Part shown: positions 46,093-57,914 of the stretch, in pieces
Numbering within the stretch: position 1 is the stretch's first letter
Layout of the letters: each line of letters starts with the position of its first letter
Position numbers and translations under genes: made by a program
Notes under the pieces: model-generated
What the model was told of the DNA's origin: nothing
The model's input: the letters and a program-made list of their open reading frames with translations, nothing else
Databases searched by the model: none
Origin: Sacculina carcini
Lineage: Eukaryota > Arthropoda > Thecostraca > Sacculinidae
DNA length: 64,000 bases
Direction: 5' to 3'
Assembly: GCA_916048095.2 (NCBI GenBank)
Contig: OU696572.1
Span: forward strand, 4,793,362 to 4,857,361

Positions 46093-46589
46093 TACGCTGA
46101 ACACCGGGTGTCGGGGTGAACATTTTCCAATTGTGGTGATGAACGATGACAATGTTTGTACGCGTGTTGTGTGCCTATTGGACAACACTACGACAGCAAA
46201 TAGTAGTTTTCTAATTGCTTCTAAACAGGCATATCAAAGTCAAGACAAAATTACACATCACTACACACTGAAGCTGCTGGTAATTGTGGTGTTATATCCT
46301 AGCTTGCTGGAGTTATATGCAGTTAACCTATTAATGCCGATAATTACTGGATGACATCTGAAATTCAAATTTACATGCAAATGATGTATTTAGATCCCAT
46401 ACATCGTATAAAAAGAAGAAACAATTATATTTATTATTATAGTCTGGAATAGAAGCCGGCAAGTACACTTGCCAACCGGTTAATAACATAAAGAAATATT
46501 GCAAGCAATAGAAAACTGAAAGCTAATAGAAATTTTCCAAATTTCACATCATTTGACTATTCTAATATTACTTTTTGTGTGAAATTCAT

Positions 46590-47110
46590 TCATGCATTCA
46601 GGGTGTACAGGAATATTGCATACACTGCAAAACTATATGGTGCGTCCACCACTCTGACGACATCTGTTGAAATGAATATTGCCTTTGTAAGTCCAATGAT
46701 GCTGAGTGTTGTATCGCACTGTTTCCACCACAGCCATAAGAACTGCACCTGGTCTTGCTCTGGGTTTCCCATAATTTAACAGCGTCGATATCACCAGTTG
46801 CCGTGCAAAGTCCAGCAAACTGATATTCTTATCGTAGTTCCTGAAGAGTTTTCATCCATTTACAACCTGAGCTTTCACAGTCCATGCAAAAAGGGGCCAC
46901 CACCATTTTTGTATCTGATTCTGCATCGATAAGCTGCTACTTGTTGATCGAACACATCAACGCCGCCCATGTGCTGATTATAAATGTGTATTGCATGTGG
47001 AAAATCAACTTCAACATGTTTCTTTTGGATCCTATTCCAACTTTTAGCTTTCTTCGACGGCTCTGAACGAAGTTTGTTGGATGCAATACTTTCCACATTC
47101 CTTCCTTCTT
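46590..47110 (-). pseudogene. piggyBac transposase C-terminal relic
   Basis: The minus-strand frame 46875-47096 contains VEVDFPHAIHIYNQHMGGVD and VFDQQVAAYRCRIRYKNGGG. This matches the DDE_Tnp_1_7 signature YNxxMGGVDxFDQxxxxYRxxxRxKKWWWPLF, including the third acidic position (GGVD). After a stop and frameshift the C-terminus continues SLLDFARQLVISTLLNYGK (46760-46818). The N-terminal DNA-binding part and the first two catalytic Asp regions are missing. Confidence 0.85.
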
Positions 47111-47173
47111 ATCCTTCCATCTTATCTAAGGTCTTTCTTGTCTTCAGAGGAGCTCCAGAGTGTTTTCTCTGAG

Positions 47174-47416
47174 CAGTAGCGGCGCCAGGATTTTTCCGAT
47201 AGTGGAGCTGAGGGGGGCTAAGGAAAAACTTGAGGGGGCTTGGAGAAGCATGAAGAACTACACTCGAACGCTGACTACATGATATTATATGGGACTGGGG
47301 CACACGGATTCAGTCCTCGAACTTGAACCAAAATTACAGAACCTCATTTACAGTGGTAAAGATTTTTAATGTCCATGATCATGATTTTTTGGGGGGCTTA
47401 GGGGGGGCTTGACATA
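47174..47416. mobile_element. family F hAT MITE fragment within piggyBac
   Basis: It starts 'cagtagcggcgccaggattt', then 'gctgaggggggctaaggaa', and ends in 'ggggggcttagggggggctt'. It is the reverse orientation of 40916-41258 and lacks the far terminus. Confidence 0.65.
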
Positions 47417-48117
47417 TTCAGTCTGCTCATCTGATTCCTCTTCAATCATAAGGTCATGTATTTCGTTCAGGGACAACCTGAAATCAAGATAAAAATATAT
47501 CATTGCACGTAAGGAGCGGTACATTCAAAATTGATCAAACCCTTATCGCCAACGCCGGGTGGCAAGTTTACTTGCCATGTTTATTTTTTGTAATAAAAAC
47601 AGCTCATATATTATCATCAGAATAAAAACTCAATCACTCAATGCTAGATAATCATTTTAGGAACACTTATATATGAAGTAGGGGAAAATAGCACAATAAT
47701 GCAGTTAAAAACATGCGATTTTTTGTGACGTGGTAACGCCATGCTGCACAGTAGCAACTGTCAAGGTCAAATGAGCGGACATGTGATGCAGCAGCGCGTT
47801 GAGAAAGTGTTCTGTACACGTTCGATACTTGTGTCAACAATATAATACAGTTTCAATTACAATTTCATTGCTATTTTTTTCCTAAATTATACTTTTGTCT
47901 GTGGCAAGTAAATTTGCCAGTCGGCATTAATGGGTTAAGTGCAGCATATAGCGCATGCAATAATCTTCGTCACTGTTTGTTTAGAAAATAATAATAAGGT
48001 GCATCAAGATTGCAATAATTATATTTTTAGCGTTCATAATCTTGCTATTTCACTTTATACATTGCTTGCAATGTTAATAAAATTAAGCCTAGCATTGATC
48101 ATATGTATAGTGAGTTA

Positions 48118-48324
48118 TTAGTTATTCAATACGGCTGAAGGAGAGTTTGATCTCATCGTGCGAGATGAACCATCGTGATCAGCTGCAATCGCATGATATC
48201 GCTGCTCAATTCTGTCCCTCAATTCTGGATCACCCATCTGCACGTAAATGATAGAGGCGATATCGTCAAAAATCTTTCCAGCGGCAACCGCTGCAGTTCG
48301 TTCAATCAGATGCCTTTGAGTCGC
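48118..48324 (-). CDS. possible terminal exon of an unknown minus-strand gene
   Basis: The minus strand reads ATQRHLIERTAAVAAGKIFD, DIASIIYVQMGDPELRDRIE, QRYHAIAADHDG..., ending VLNN and TAA. The 69-codon frame has balanced amino-acid use and no ATG at the start, and is preceded by a plausible acceptor (aataag/GCG). A short upstream frame MKSNEERIRRLKG overlaps the junction in a different frame. I recognise no domain. It could be an exon of a gene nested in the intron, or a relic of a mobile element with a frameshift. Confidence 0.35.
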   Translation of the reverse strand, partial: ATQRHLIERTAAVAAGKIFDDIASIIYVQMGDPELRDRIEQRYHAIAADHDGSSRTMRSNSPSAVLNN

Positions 48325-50265
48325 CTTATTCTTTCCTCATTCGATTTCATGACAAAACAGTGCTGGAAGACGACACTGTGTGCTCTAAGATCTCGTCAGT
48401 TCAACACATTGGTAAAACCCGTCGTAGCATCCAGTGTGACATTGCCTACATTGAAATATGACAATAATAAAAAAAAAAGTACTTTTTCCTAATCAATCGG
48501 ATTTCATCACTCAAAGGGAAAAAGTATAAAAACAAGACAAATAATTCCAAATAATCTTCCACTTGGCTTCAGGAGCGTCAAAATGGCAGAATTATGGGTC
48601 GGCTTCACACTCAAATGTTTCGCAGCTGGCAGGTTTTTTGTTAGAATTATTTCGCTAGGAAAAAACCTTGTCACTGTCAAATACAGGGCTGCATTGTGTT
48701 TACATAGTCAGTATATCAATACAATGCTTGAAGCATTGTTGAACTGGTCTGCAGTTTGTGTCGTTGTAGAAACGTTTTTTTCAGAGCGTTGTCGAGCAAA
48801 ATATTCAATAATTTGAATTTGCAAAATAAAGTGGAACTTATAGATAATGAAATATAATTTGAAGTTATATTTAGAAGAGATGCATCTATATCCTGTTCCA
48901 TCAATTAAACAAATTTAAACCATTTCTGCTTTGTCTTTTCAGCGTGCTAGATAGATCTACCACATATTAATGAAAATCAAACAGAACAATAAATACTCCT
49001 GAATCAGATAAATAATTCTCACCAATGTCATTGAAAGTGTAATGTTGAACGAGCCAATACGTCTTAGTTTCAATAAAATACGATATTGACTGAATATGAA
49101 ATCTAATTACTATGCGTTGTATATATAGGTTGTATTTGTTAAAATTCACTTTGGATTTTTAGTGCAGATAATATATTTATTGTCTTATGTATATTGCATG
49201 CTTATGATGCTATAATCTGGCAATAAACATACGCCATTAATCGCAAATAATTTCTCTGTCCAGTAAATGCATGCAGTGTACTGGATAAAATAACTCAAAC
49301 AGAACAATTCAATTCTACTTACTCTTATACATTTGATCTGACATTACTACTGTTTCAATGCACAAAAATTGTCGTGCAAACTGCGATTGTTACGTCTGAT
49401 AAGAACAAGACATTTTGCTGAAAAAATCCTCTGCCGTCATTTCAGCGTGCTAAGGCTGGTGAAAATTGATTTGCCCTCTTTGTCAATGGAAAAAATGATT
49501 GTCTTGAAGACCAGCATGTTTGTGCGCGGGCTGTCACCGCATCTCTACGTGCAGATATGAACACAGAACAAGCTGGAAGATTATCAATATCTGGAAGGCA
49601 AAACAATTTCACACTTCATGGCCGACGTTGACACGCTTGATTTATGCCGAAATTGCATGCTGCAAGATATATGCTGCAAGATTAGTATATATCTGGGTCG
49701 ACTGCGCCTCCGGTGCCTGCTGTGACATTTGATTAGATAGCCAATCAATGCGAACACGCTGGGACGAATTGGCGCCATGACGTGGAACATCAGAACAATC
49801 GGTTCAGTGCAATTCAATTCATATATTTCCAACTGGGCCAAAAAAATTGACAAATATAAGCACAACAATTCAGTGTGATAAGTCACAAGCCACACCGGCT
49901 TGTTAGCCAGCCAATTAATTAAAAAGTATAAAATATAAAAATATAATTGAGTATGATAAAAAAGAAATATATAAAAAACAACAACGGGGAGAATAGCAAA
50001 GCACGCAGAAAATATATACATATATAGAATATAGCATGCATTTTGAACTATACATATATGCATTTTGAACTATAGGTCTTTCCTTACTTTCGGATCTTTT
50101 TTTCACTTGCGTATTTTTTGTGCATCGCTACTTCTCTGTCTATGCTTGCGTCTCCTAAGCTCGGCTTACTGCTTGTCTACCCCCATAATAACCCAGGTTC
50201 ACCTTACCGATATATTTCCGACATTGACATTCTTAAATCATATTTTTTCCAGCACTTTTCCGAAA
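48325..50265. other. intronic stretch; weak gag-like frame near 49480
   Basis: Mostly unrecognised AT-rich DNA. The + strand around 49440-49620 reads LKTSMFVRGLSPHLYVQ, then in the next frame NTEQAGRLSISGRQNNFTLH, which has a retrotransposon gag flavour but is too short and broken to assign. Confidence 0.3.
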
Positions 50266-50735
50266 ATTTCTAGCGAAAAAAGTATAGAAAATCGGACGCG
50301 TGGAGTTTAAATATAATTTTGAATGTAGATAGAATTTTTTTCCATTTGACATGTTTTATATTTAATTTTTGGGTATATATTATAATTTGTTGAAGAGAAC
50401 AGAATATTTTCTACACAGTGGTATACTTTCTATAGATGTACCATTGTTGGTTTAGGAGGTGTAGTCTGCAGAACATTGACCAAAATTTTCGCATTTTTCA
50501 GGGTTCATTTTGTCTTTTCACCGCTATAACGTGTTTTTGTTTAATTGTTAAAGTTTGAAATTTAATTTAAAGTGTAGACAAGAAAATTTCCAACGTGATA
50601 GTATAAATTGTCAGCGGCTACGCCAAGTTTTGGCTGAGTATTGGCAGATATAAAATGGACCAAGTAGGGTGGGACACACAGACAGACAGACACACACACA
50701 GACAGAGGATCTCTTTTATATATATATATAAATAA

Positions 50736-50745
<10 letters not shown>
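50266..50745. repeat. family G 3' end, isolated piece
   Basis: It matches 55785-56230: 'aaaatcggacgcgt', 'ttttgtcttttcaccgc', 'aagaaaatttccaacgtgat', then 'gacagaggatctctttta' and a TA run. It is directly followed by the Penelope terminal repeat. Confidence 0.7.
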
Positions 50746-50774
<29 letters not shown>

Positions 50775-50776
<2 letters not shown>

Positions 50777-51195
50777 TGGTGTAGCCAGGCAGAATATTCT
50801 CTCTCAAACAAACGAGATTAAAATCGATTGCGCATTCGCAGTTGACTAGATTTTTCCGCGTTGTCTCGATATTTCTTGCGAGATGCTGGTCTCTTTTGTC
50901 AAGTCTGTTCAGCAATTGACCGATGTTTTGTTGGCGTAACATTTCGGAGTTAACTATCTCCATTCTCACACACTGGTAGACATTGGTGGTATTTATTTCG
51001 CGAGACGTCTTTCGGCTAACATTAGCCATCTTCAGGAGCTAAACGGACCAGAAATTCAAATTACAGTGCTAAGATACAAAACAAAACATGAAATCGTTAA
51101 ACACGTGCTTAAATATACAGGGTACCTCTCATGCGACACCAGTTGAAATCTCACAATTAAAACACAATACAATTATCACATGAAAGATATATATA
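50775..51195 (-). mobile_element. Penelope-like element terminal repeat
   Basis: The minus strand contains, in order, 'ctttcatgtgataattgtat', 'caactggtgtcgcatgagag', the stem-loop CTGAAGAT-GGCTAA-TG-TTAGCC-GAAA (51005-51034), a second similar stem-loop (50936-50968), and the peptide MEIVNSEML...NIETTRKNL...FNLVCLREN. It is near-identical to 57510-57895 on the plus strand, so it is a pLTR-like unit. It lies between two pieces of family G with TA-runs at both ends. Confidence 0.7.
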
Positions 51196-52108
51196 TACAC
51201 TAGCATTGAAACCCGCCCGTTGTGCGGAGGAATTCATAAACTGGAATTAATATTCATGAAAATTCATAATCATAAAAAATATTCCAAATTAAAAAAGAAA
51301 ATGAAAACTCATAAGTGTCTTACTCAATAGAAACGTCCAAGTGTGAATATTTTTATTTTTATTTTGACATAATATTTTCCCTCAATCCGCCTCATATATA
51401 AACCCACCCACTGTGCGGAATAATTCAGAACACAAACACGTAACAAACAATGAAAATTCTAGCATGTAAACCCGCCCGTCGTGCGAAACAGGTCATACTA
51501 TTAAATTTGTATTCAATTCATAAGAGAAAAGCAATATGAATTAAATAAAAGAGTGGAGTAAACCCATAAAAAAGTCTAAATTTCTATATTTTCATATTTA
51601 TTCTCACAAAAAAGTTTGCCTAAACCGCCTCATATTTTATACATGCCCGTCGTGCTGAGCAATTCATAAAAATAAATGAGCAATTCATAAAAATAATGCA
51701 AGTTAAAAATGAATAAGGCAAACTCATAAAAACCTTAATAAATTAAAAAGTCTAAATTTCATTATTTTGAATTTTATTTTGACAAAATATTTTCACTCAA
51801 CCCGCCTCATATTTAAACCCGCCCGACGTGAGGAATAATTCAGAACTCGAACACCATCCGTTCTGGTTCTTGAAGTCAAATCCATTAGTTTTGTATATGA
51901 ATTCATTCTATACGGTGAAATTGAACGTTTTATTGCTGCCCGCGGGACATTTTTATGAAATAAAAATGAGCCATCGCTTCGTTTGCGTTTGAAGCCCCTG
52001 ATCATTGAACCAGCGAACCATGAACCAGCGAACCATGAACCAGCGCAATTATGTCACCTCATATTCAAGCATACATACACAGACAGACAGATAATTTCTT
52101 CTTTATGT
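51196..52108. repeat. family G array, copy 2a (short)
   Basis: It begins 'actagcattgaaacccgccc' and ends 'cacagacagacagataattt' before TATATA. Four to five 'cccgcccgtcgtgcg' motifs are present. It corresponds to the first part of the longer copies, with a large internal deletion. Confidence 0.7.
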
Positions 52109-52109
52109 A

Positions 52110-55100
52110 TATATATAGCATTAAAACCCGCCCGTTGTGCGGAGCAATTCATAACATGAAATTCATATTGAATTCATAAAAAATATGGAAAAATAAAAAT
52201 GAAATAGGGTACACTCATAAAAATATTTATCAATTGAAAATCTTAAGTTTAATTATTTTATTTCGACAAAATATTTCCCCTCAGTCCGCCTGGGTCATTT
52301 TTAAATCCGCCCGTCCAGCTGAATAATTCAGAACTCGAACACGATCCGTTTTGCATCTTGAAGTCAAATCCATTGGTTTTGTGTATGGATTAATTCTACA
52401 GGGTAAATTGAACGTTCTATTGTCTATAGTTGCTGCCCGCGGAGCATTTTTATTTTTAATAAAATACCTTTTTTTAAATGAACCATTTGAAAAAAATGAA
52501 CTAAAAAATGGAAGCACTTTTTTTAAACCCGCCCGTCGTGCGGAACAATTCATACAATAAAATTCATATTTGAAGTCAAATCCATTGGTTTTGTGTATGG
52601 ATTAATTCTACAGGGGAAATTGAACGTTATATTGTCTATAGTTGATGCCCGCGGAACATTTTTATTTAAAAAAAATTACCTTTTTTATATGAACCATTTG
52701 AAAAAATGATCTAAAAACACCTTTTTAAACCCACCCGTCGTGCGGAACAATTCATACAATAAAATTCATATCAAATCCATAAAATATAATGAATACAAAT
52801 TGAAAACCAAAAAATGTAACCTATAAATATCTTAACCAATAGAAAAGTCTAAATGTGAATATTTTTGTTCTTATTTTGACAAATATTATCCCTCAACCCG
52901 CCTGATATATAAATCTGCCCGTCGTGTGGTATAATTCAGAACACAAACACGAAACAAAAAATGAAAGATGATGAAATCTTTTCATCAGAATGTTTACAAA
53001 CTATATTTATTACTTAACATCATTCCCCAATATCATTTGCTTAAGTACTATTTCACTTTTACCGCTATAATATTTATTGTTAAAATTTATATATTTTCCG
53101 CTATCATTAAAACCCAATATAACCTGAGTCAAACCTACCCAACCCAACCCAACCATTCAATCTTGACCGCTCTCAGCCTAGTCTGAGGTGATTTAACTTA
53201 TTAGTTTGTGATCACAAAATATACTGATGCGATCATAATTTGTAATCAGAAGACTGAGATTATCTACCCCAGGGGTCCCAAACACGCGGCCCACCAATAC
53301 TTTTGTCTCAACCCGCCAAAATAGTATCGGGACCAAACTGTAAGGCAGCTAAATTCACATTTGTTGCATAATGCGATATAATTATACACCATTATCATAT
53401 TATCTCATAATTCCCGGTTAATGATTCCACTAATGCATCATATTCATACAGTTGTTATTTTTTGGATTACACCGATATTACAGCCCTTGATATTACAGCC
53501 GATATTATATTATGCAATCTATATTCTGCTACGTATTATTCCTAATACATATATAATATCATCATATCGCAAAATATATTTAAAGGTTCACATCATTCTC
53601 CAAAATCATTTGCTTAAGAGCTATTCTACTTTTATCGCTAGAATATTTACTGCTAGCAAAATATCATATACCTCGCTATCATTTAAACCCATTCTTTATA
53701 GATACATTTAAGCCCGCCCGTCGTGCGGAACAGTTAATAAAATATAATTAATATTCAATTCACAAAAAAATTAGTGAAAATTGAAAAAGAAAAACAAACC
53801 CATAGGAAAGTTTTAGCCAATATAAAAGTCTAAATGTGAAATTTATGTTTCAATTTAGAAAACATGTTTCTCCACAACCCGCCTCATATTTAAAGCTGCC
53901 CGTCGTGCGGAATAATTCAGAACTCAAACACGAAACAAACACAAAGAAAATTGATGAAAAACGACCAATAGAAAAAGTCAAATTTGTAAATTCTTGTTGT
54001 AATTATTGACGATGTTTTTTCCCTCAACACTGCTCAAATTCTCACCCGTCCTTTGTATGTAGTAATTCAGAAGTGTAACACTATCAAAACAATGAAACTT
54101 TCTGTCATCTCTATAATTCCAGATTAATGCTTCCGCTAAAACAGCAGATGCAAATAGTTGGCATTGCATGATATTACAATCCGTATCCTTATGCAACTCA
54201 AGCGTATGCAACTTGAAATTAAACCAATTAAATTATACAGTAAAATTCAGTAGTAAAATTTGTTCCCAGTTGTATTTTACCCACCCGTCGGGCGGAACAA
54301 TTCATGTGTAAATATTGAGGACAATAAAGCCTTTCTATTCAGTATAGTTAATTAATTAAATTGTACCCAATAAAACCACACCATCCATGCTTGGAGCTAA
54401 TATGATGCATTCTTAATTGTGATTGGGTTTCAGTGAAATTTAATCGGTGTATATTCCTGTGTAATCGCAAGTGCGCATAATAGCTGTCAAATTGGCAATA
54501 TGTCCTTTTGACTTTACACCGCCCTAACTTCCTTCATATACCTTTTTAAAAAATAAAAAATTATACCGTATTGTAGAAGACAAGATTTCTAGAACGATGG
54601 TATAATTTATTTCTATGTGTAACAAATAGTTACTGAGAAATAGTAGAAAAATGAATTAATTTTAGTCGCCCGGTGTTTAAGTGTAATTTTGGATGTATTT
54701 GAGAATTTTGCCAATTTTACACGTTTTTTGTATCATTTGTGGGTATAAATTATAGCTTATCTTGTAGAACACAAAATTATCTACACAGTAGTATATTCCT
54801 GTGTAATCGCAAGTGCGTAAATTGTGATTGGACTTCAGTGAAATTAAGTCAGTGTATATTCATGTGTAATCGCAAGTACGCATAATAGCTGTCAAATTGG
54901 CAACATGACATTTTGACTTTACACCGCCGTAACTTCCTTCAGATACACTTTGGAAAATTAAGAATTATACCGTACTGTAGAAAAAAAAATGTATAGCACG
55001 ATGGTATAATTAATTTTAATGTATGACAAACAGTTCCTGAGAAATGGGTAGAAAAATGAATAAATTGTAGTCACCCGGTGTTCAAGTGTAATTTTGGATG

Positions 55101-56232
55101 TATTTGAGAATTTTGCCAATTTTACACGTTTTTTGTATCATTTGTGGGTATAAATTATACCTTTTCTTGTAGAGCACAAAATTATCTACACAGTAGTATA
55201 TTCCTGTGTAATCGCAAGTGCGCATAATAGCTGTCAAATTGGCAATATGTCCTTTTGAATTTACACCGCCGTAACTTCCTTAAGATACACTTTGGAAAAT
55301 TACAAATTATACCGTATTGTAGAAAACAAAATTTCTAGCACGATGGTATAATTTATTTTTATGTGTAACAAATAGTTACTGAGAAATAGTAGAAAAATGA
55401 ATTAATTTTAGTCGCCCGGTGTTCAAGTGTAATTTTGGATGTATTTGAGAATTTTGCCAATTTTACACGTTTTTTGTATCATTTGTGGGTATAAATTATA
55501 ACTTTTCATGTTGAACACAAAATTATCTACACAATAGTATAATTTTTATAGCTGTACCATTGCTGGTTTATGAGGAATAGATAGCGGAATATTTACCAAA
55601 ATATTCACGGTTTCCAGTGCTAATTTTGCCTTTTTGACTTTGTCATTTTGACTTCACACCGCCGTAACTTTTTTTTAATACACTCTGGAAAATTAAAAAT
55701 TATACCGTGCTGTAGAAAACAAAATTCCCAGCATGATGGTAATATTTATTTAGATGTGTGATGTTTAGTTGCTGAGAAATAGAGAAAAACGTACAGAAAA
55801 TCGGACGCGTCGAGCTTAAATATATTTTTGAATGTAGACTGCAATTTTGTCATTTTTACATATTGTATATTTAATTTTTGGATATGAATTATAGCCTACC
55901 GAGTAGCACAGAATATTCTCTACACAGTGGTATAATTTGTTTGGCTGTACCATTTCTGGTTTATGAGGAGTAGATGCAGGAATATTGACCAACATTTTCG
56001 CATTTTTCAGGGTTCATTTTGTCTTTTCACCGCGATAACTTTTTTGGGTTTTATTTTTAAAATTTAAAATTTATCTTATCGTGTAGACAAGAAAATTTCC
56101 AACGTAATGGAATAAATTGTTGGCGGGTACACTAAATGGTTACCGAGTAGCAGCTTGCTGAAAATGGACCAAGGATGGTGGGACAGACAAACAGACAGAC
56201 ACACAGACAGAGGATCTCTTTTATATATATAG
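52110..56232. repeat. family G array, copy 2b (long)
   Basis: It begins 'atatatagcattaaaacccg' and ends 'cagacagaggatctctttta' before TATATA. It is collinear with 25925-29425, but an extra duplicated block occurs at 52565-52745 ('gaagtcaaatccattggttt' twice) and more tandem units at 54450-55640. A hAT-like end 'caggggtcccaaacacgcgg' at 53269 is shared with copy 1, so that insertion predates the copy separation. Confidence 0.75.
54450..56030. repeat. about 345-bp tandem units inside family G
   Basis: The landmarks 'tattcctgtgtaatcgcaag' (54457, 54793, 54856, 55199) and 'tttacaccgccgtaacttcc' (54513, 54919, 55259, variants near 55655 and 56027) recur with a spacing of about 340-400 bp. Copy 1 has about two such units, showing array growth or loss. 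Confidence 0.7.
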
Positions 56233-56329
56233 ATATATACACATATATCCACACACATACATATACAGGCATACATATACACACAAACATATACATACAT
56301 ACACACACATACATATACATATATATCGG

Positions 56330-57191
56330 CGTCGTCCCGCTTGTGCTGCAATAAGGGCACACCCAGTCAGCTCAGACCGTGGTGCTCTCTGAGTCGGTAA
56401 AAGGCCGTTTTCTTCAACTTGCACGTTCATGGTTGGTCTCAAGTTGGTGATGTAAATTGCTTCAAGCAGTTTCAGACGCCGTATGTCACGTTCTGGGTCA
56501 ATGATCTCTGTGCTTTTTACTATCTGCTCCCTATTGATCTTTTGTTTGTGCACCGAGATGTTGTGCTTTTGGATTGCACCATTGCTGAGGTGGCACGTCA
56601 GCCGTCGCGACAGCGTTGTGGTCGTCATACCGATGTATGAATGAGGCTCACACTCCTCATTGGACAGGTGTATCGGTATACGACATGGTGCTGCTGCAAC
56701 TTGCTGGGCTTCTCCATCAAGGGCTTGTTTTTCATAACAACATTGACAGTTTTTCGCGACTGATAATAAACTACCAATTTGCCCTTTTTTGTGTCGCTGG
56801 TGGCCTTCACGTTTCCTGCGATAATTTCTCGCATGATTCTTTCATCCACACGATATGCAGAGCTCATGATGTTTTTGTAGTAAATATTAATCGTTTGTGC
56901 ATCTTCATTTTCGGGCACATCGCGAACGAATTGTTTGCTAAGCGTTTCCTTTATGACTTTGGACACTTCTTCATTTGAGTAGCCGTTGTTCACGAGTACC
57001 TGTGTCAAGCGTTCAAGCTCGTGATGTGTTGACTCCCAGTCTGAGCAGTGGGTGATTGCACGACGAGCGTAGGCGCTGATGGTGGAGCGTTTGTATTTGT
57101 TCGGGCACTCGCTTGCAGCATTGAGGCACAGTCCTTCATTCGTCGGCTTCGTGCACACACACGTTTTCATCTTTCTTCCTTCGAGTTGCAT
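56330..57191 (-). pseudogene. Penelope-like element: RT C-terminus and GIY-YIG endonuclease
   Basis: The minus-strand frame 57191-56625 contains the linker region after the reverse transcriptase (MKTCVCTKPTNEGLCLNAAS, ELERLTQVLVNNGYSNEEV, KLVVYYQSRKTVNVVMKNKP) and the first endonuclease strand VYRYTCP. One frameshift near 56665 moves to SYIGMTTTTLSRRLTCHLSN, then PERDIRRLKLLEAIYITNLR and PTMNVQ. The GIY-YIG landmarks are present: Y-x-C, YIG, Arg, the Glu of LLEAIYI, and the final Asn. The catalytic RT core is absent. GIY-YIG plus this RT type is diagnostic for Penelope-like retroelements. A TATG/TACA-rich tract lies beyond its end. Confidence 0.85.
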
Positions 57192-57900
57192 GAGGACGTC
57201 CAGTAGTGAAAAGCACAGAGATCATTGAAACAGAACGTGACATACGGCGTCTGAAACTGCTTGAAGCAATTTACGTCACCAACTTGAGACCAACCATTAA
57301 CGTGCAAGTTGAAGAAAACGGCATTTTAACGACTCAGAGAGCCCCACAGTCTGAGCTGACTGGGTGTGCCCTTGCTGCAGCACAAGCGTGACGACGCCTA
57401 TATATATGTATATGTATGTGTGTGTGTATGTATGTATATGTTTGTGTGTATATGCATGCCTGTATATGTATGTGTGTGGATATATGTGTATATATGTATA
57501 TATATCTTTCATGTAATAATTGTATTGTGTTTTAATTGTTAGATTTCAACTGGTGTCGCATGAGAGGTACCCTGTATATTTAAGCACGTGCTTAACGATT
57601 TCATGTTTTGTATTGTATCTTAGCACTGTAATTTGAATTTCTGGTCAGTGTAACCCCTGAAGATGGCTAATGTTAGCCGAAAGACGTCTCGAGAAATAAA
57701 TACCACCAATGTCTACCAGTGTGTGAGAATGGAGATAGTTAACTCCGAAATGTTACGAAACAAATCATCGGTCAATTGCTGAACAGACTTGACAAAAGAG
57801 ACCAGCAACTCGCAATAAATATCGAGACAACGCGGAAAAATCTAGTCAACTGCGAATGCGCAATCGATTTTAATCTCGTTTGTTTGAGAGAGAATATATA
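57192..57900 (+). mobile_element. Penelope-like element, inverted partial copy with terminal repeat
   Basis: The plus strand starts in the GIY-YIG domain (ETERDIRRLKLLEAIYVTNL, NVQVEENGILTTQRAPQ), stops at about 57390, runs through a (TATG)n tract (57400-57500), and then a terminal repeat (57510-57895) matching 50775-51195. The first part is an inverted repeat of 56330-56535, so two copies lie tail-out. The leader peptide here is frameshifted (MEIVNSEMLRNKS then loss). Confidence 0.8.
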
Positions 57901-57914
57901 GATATATATATATA

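Larger units (their letters stand above)
46327..47934. mobile_element. piggyBac element, decayed
   Basis: The left end is TTAA-CCTATTAATGCCGA (TTAA at 46323-46326). The right end read inward is TTAA-CCCATTAATGCCGA (TTAA at 47935-47938). Thirteen of the first 14 terminal bases agree. A TTAA target with CC(C/T)-starting inverted repeats identifies the superfamily, and a piggyBac transposase relic lies inside. At 1.6 kb it is shorter than an autonomous copy and is invaded by a family F MITE. Confidence 0.88.

Noticed and set aside
45600-46188. Long Cys/Tyr/Ile-rich frames on both strands
   Set aside because: All arise from the 21-bp minisatellite. Only the + strand portion 45636-45783 upstream of it has domain and splice support.
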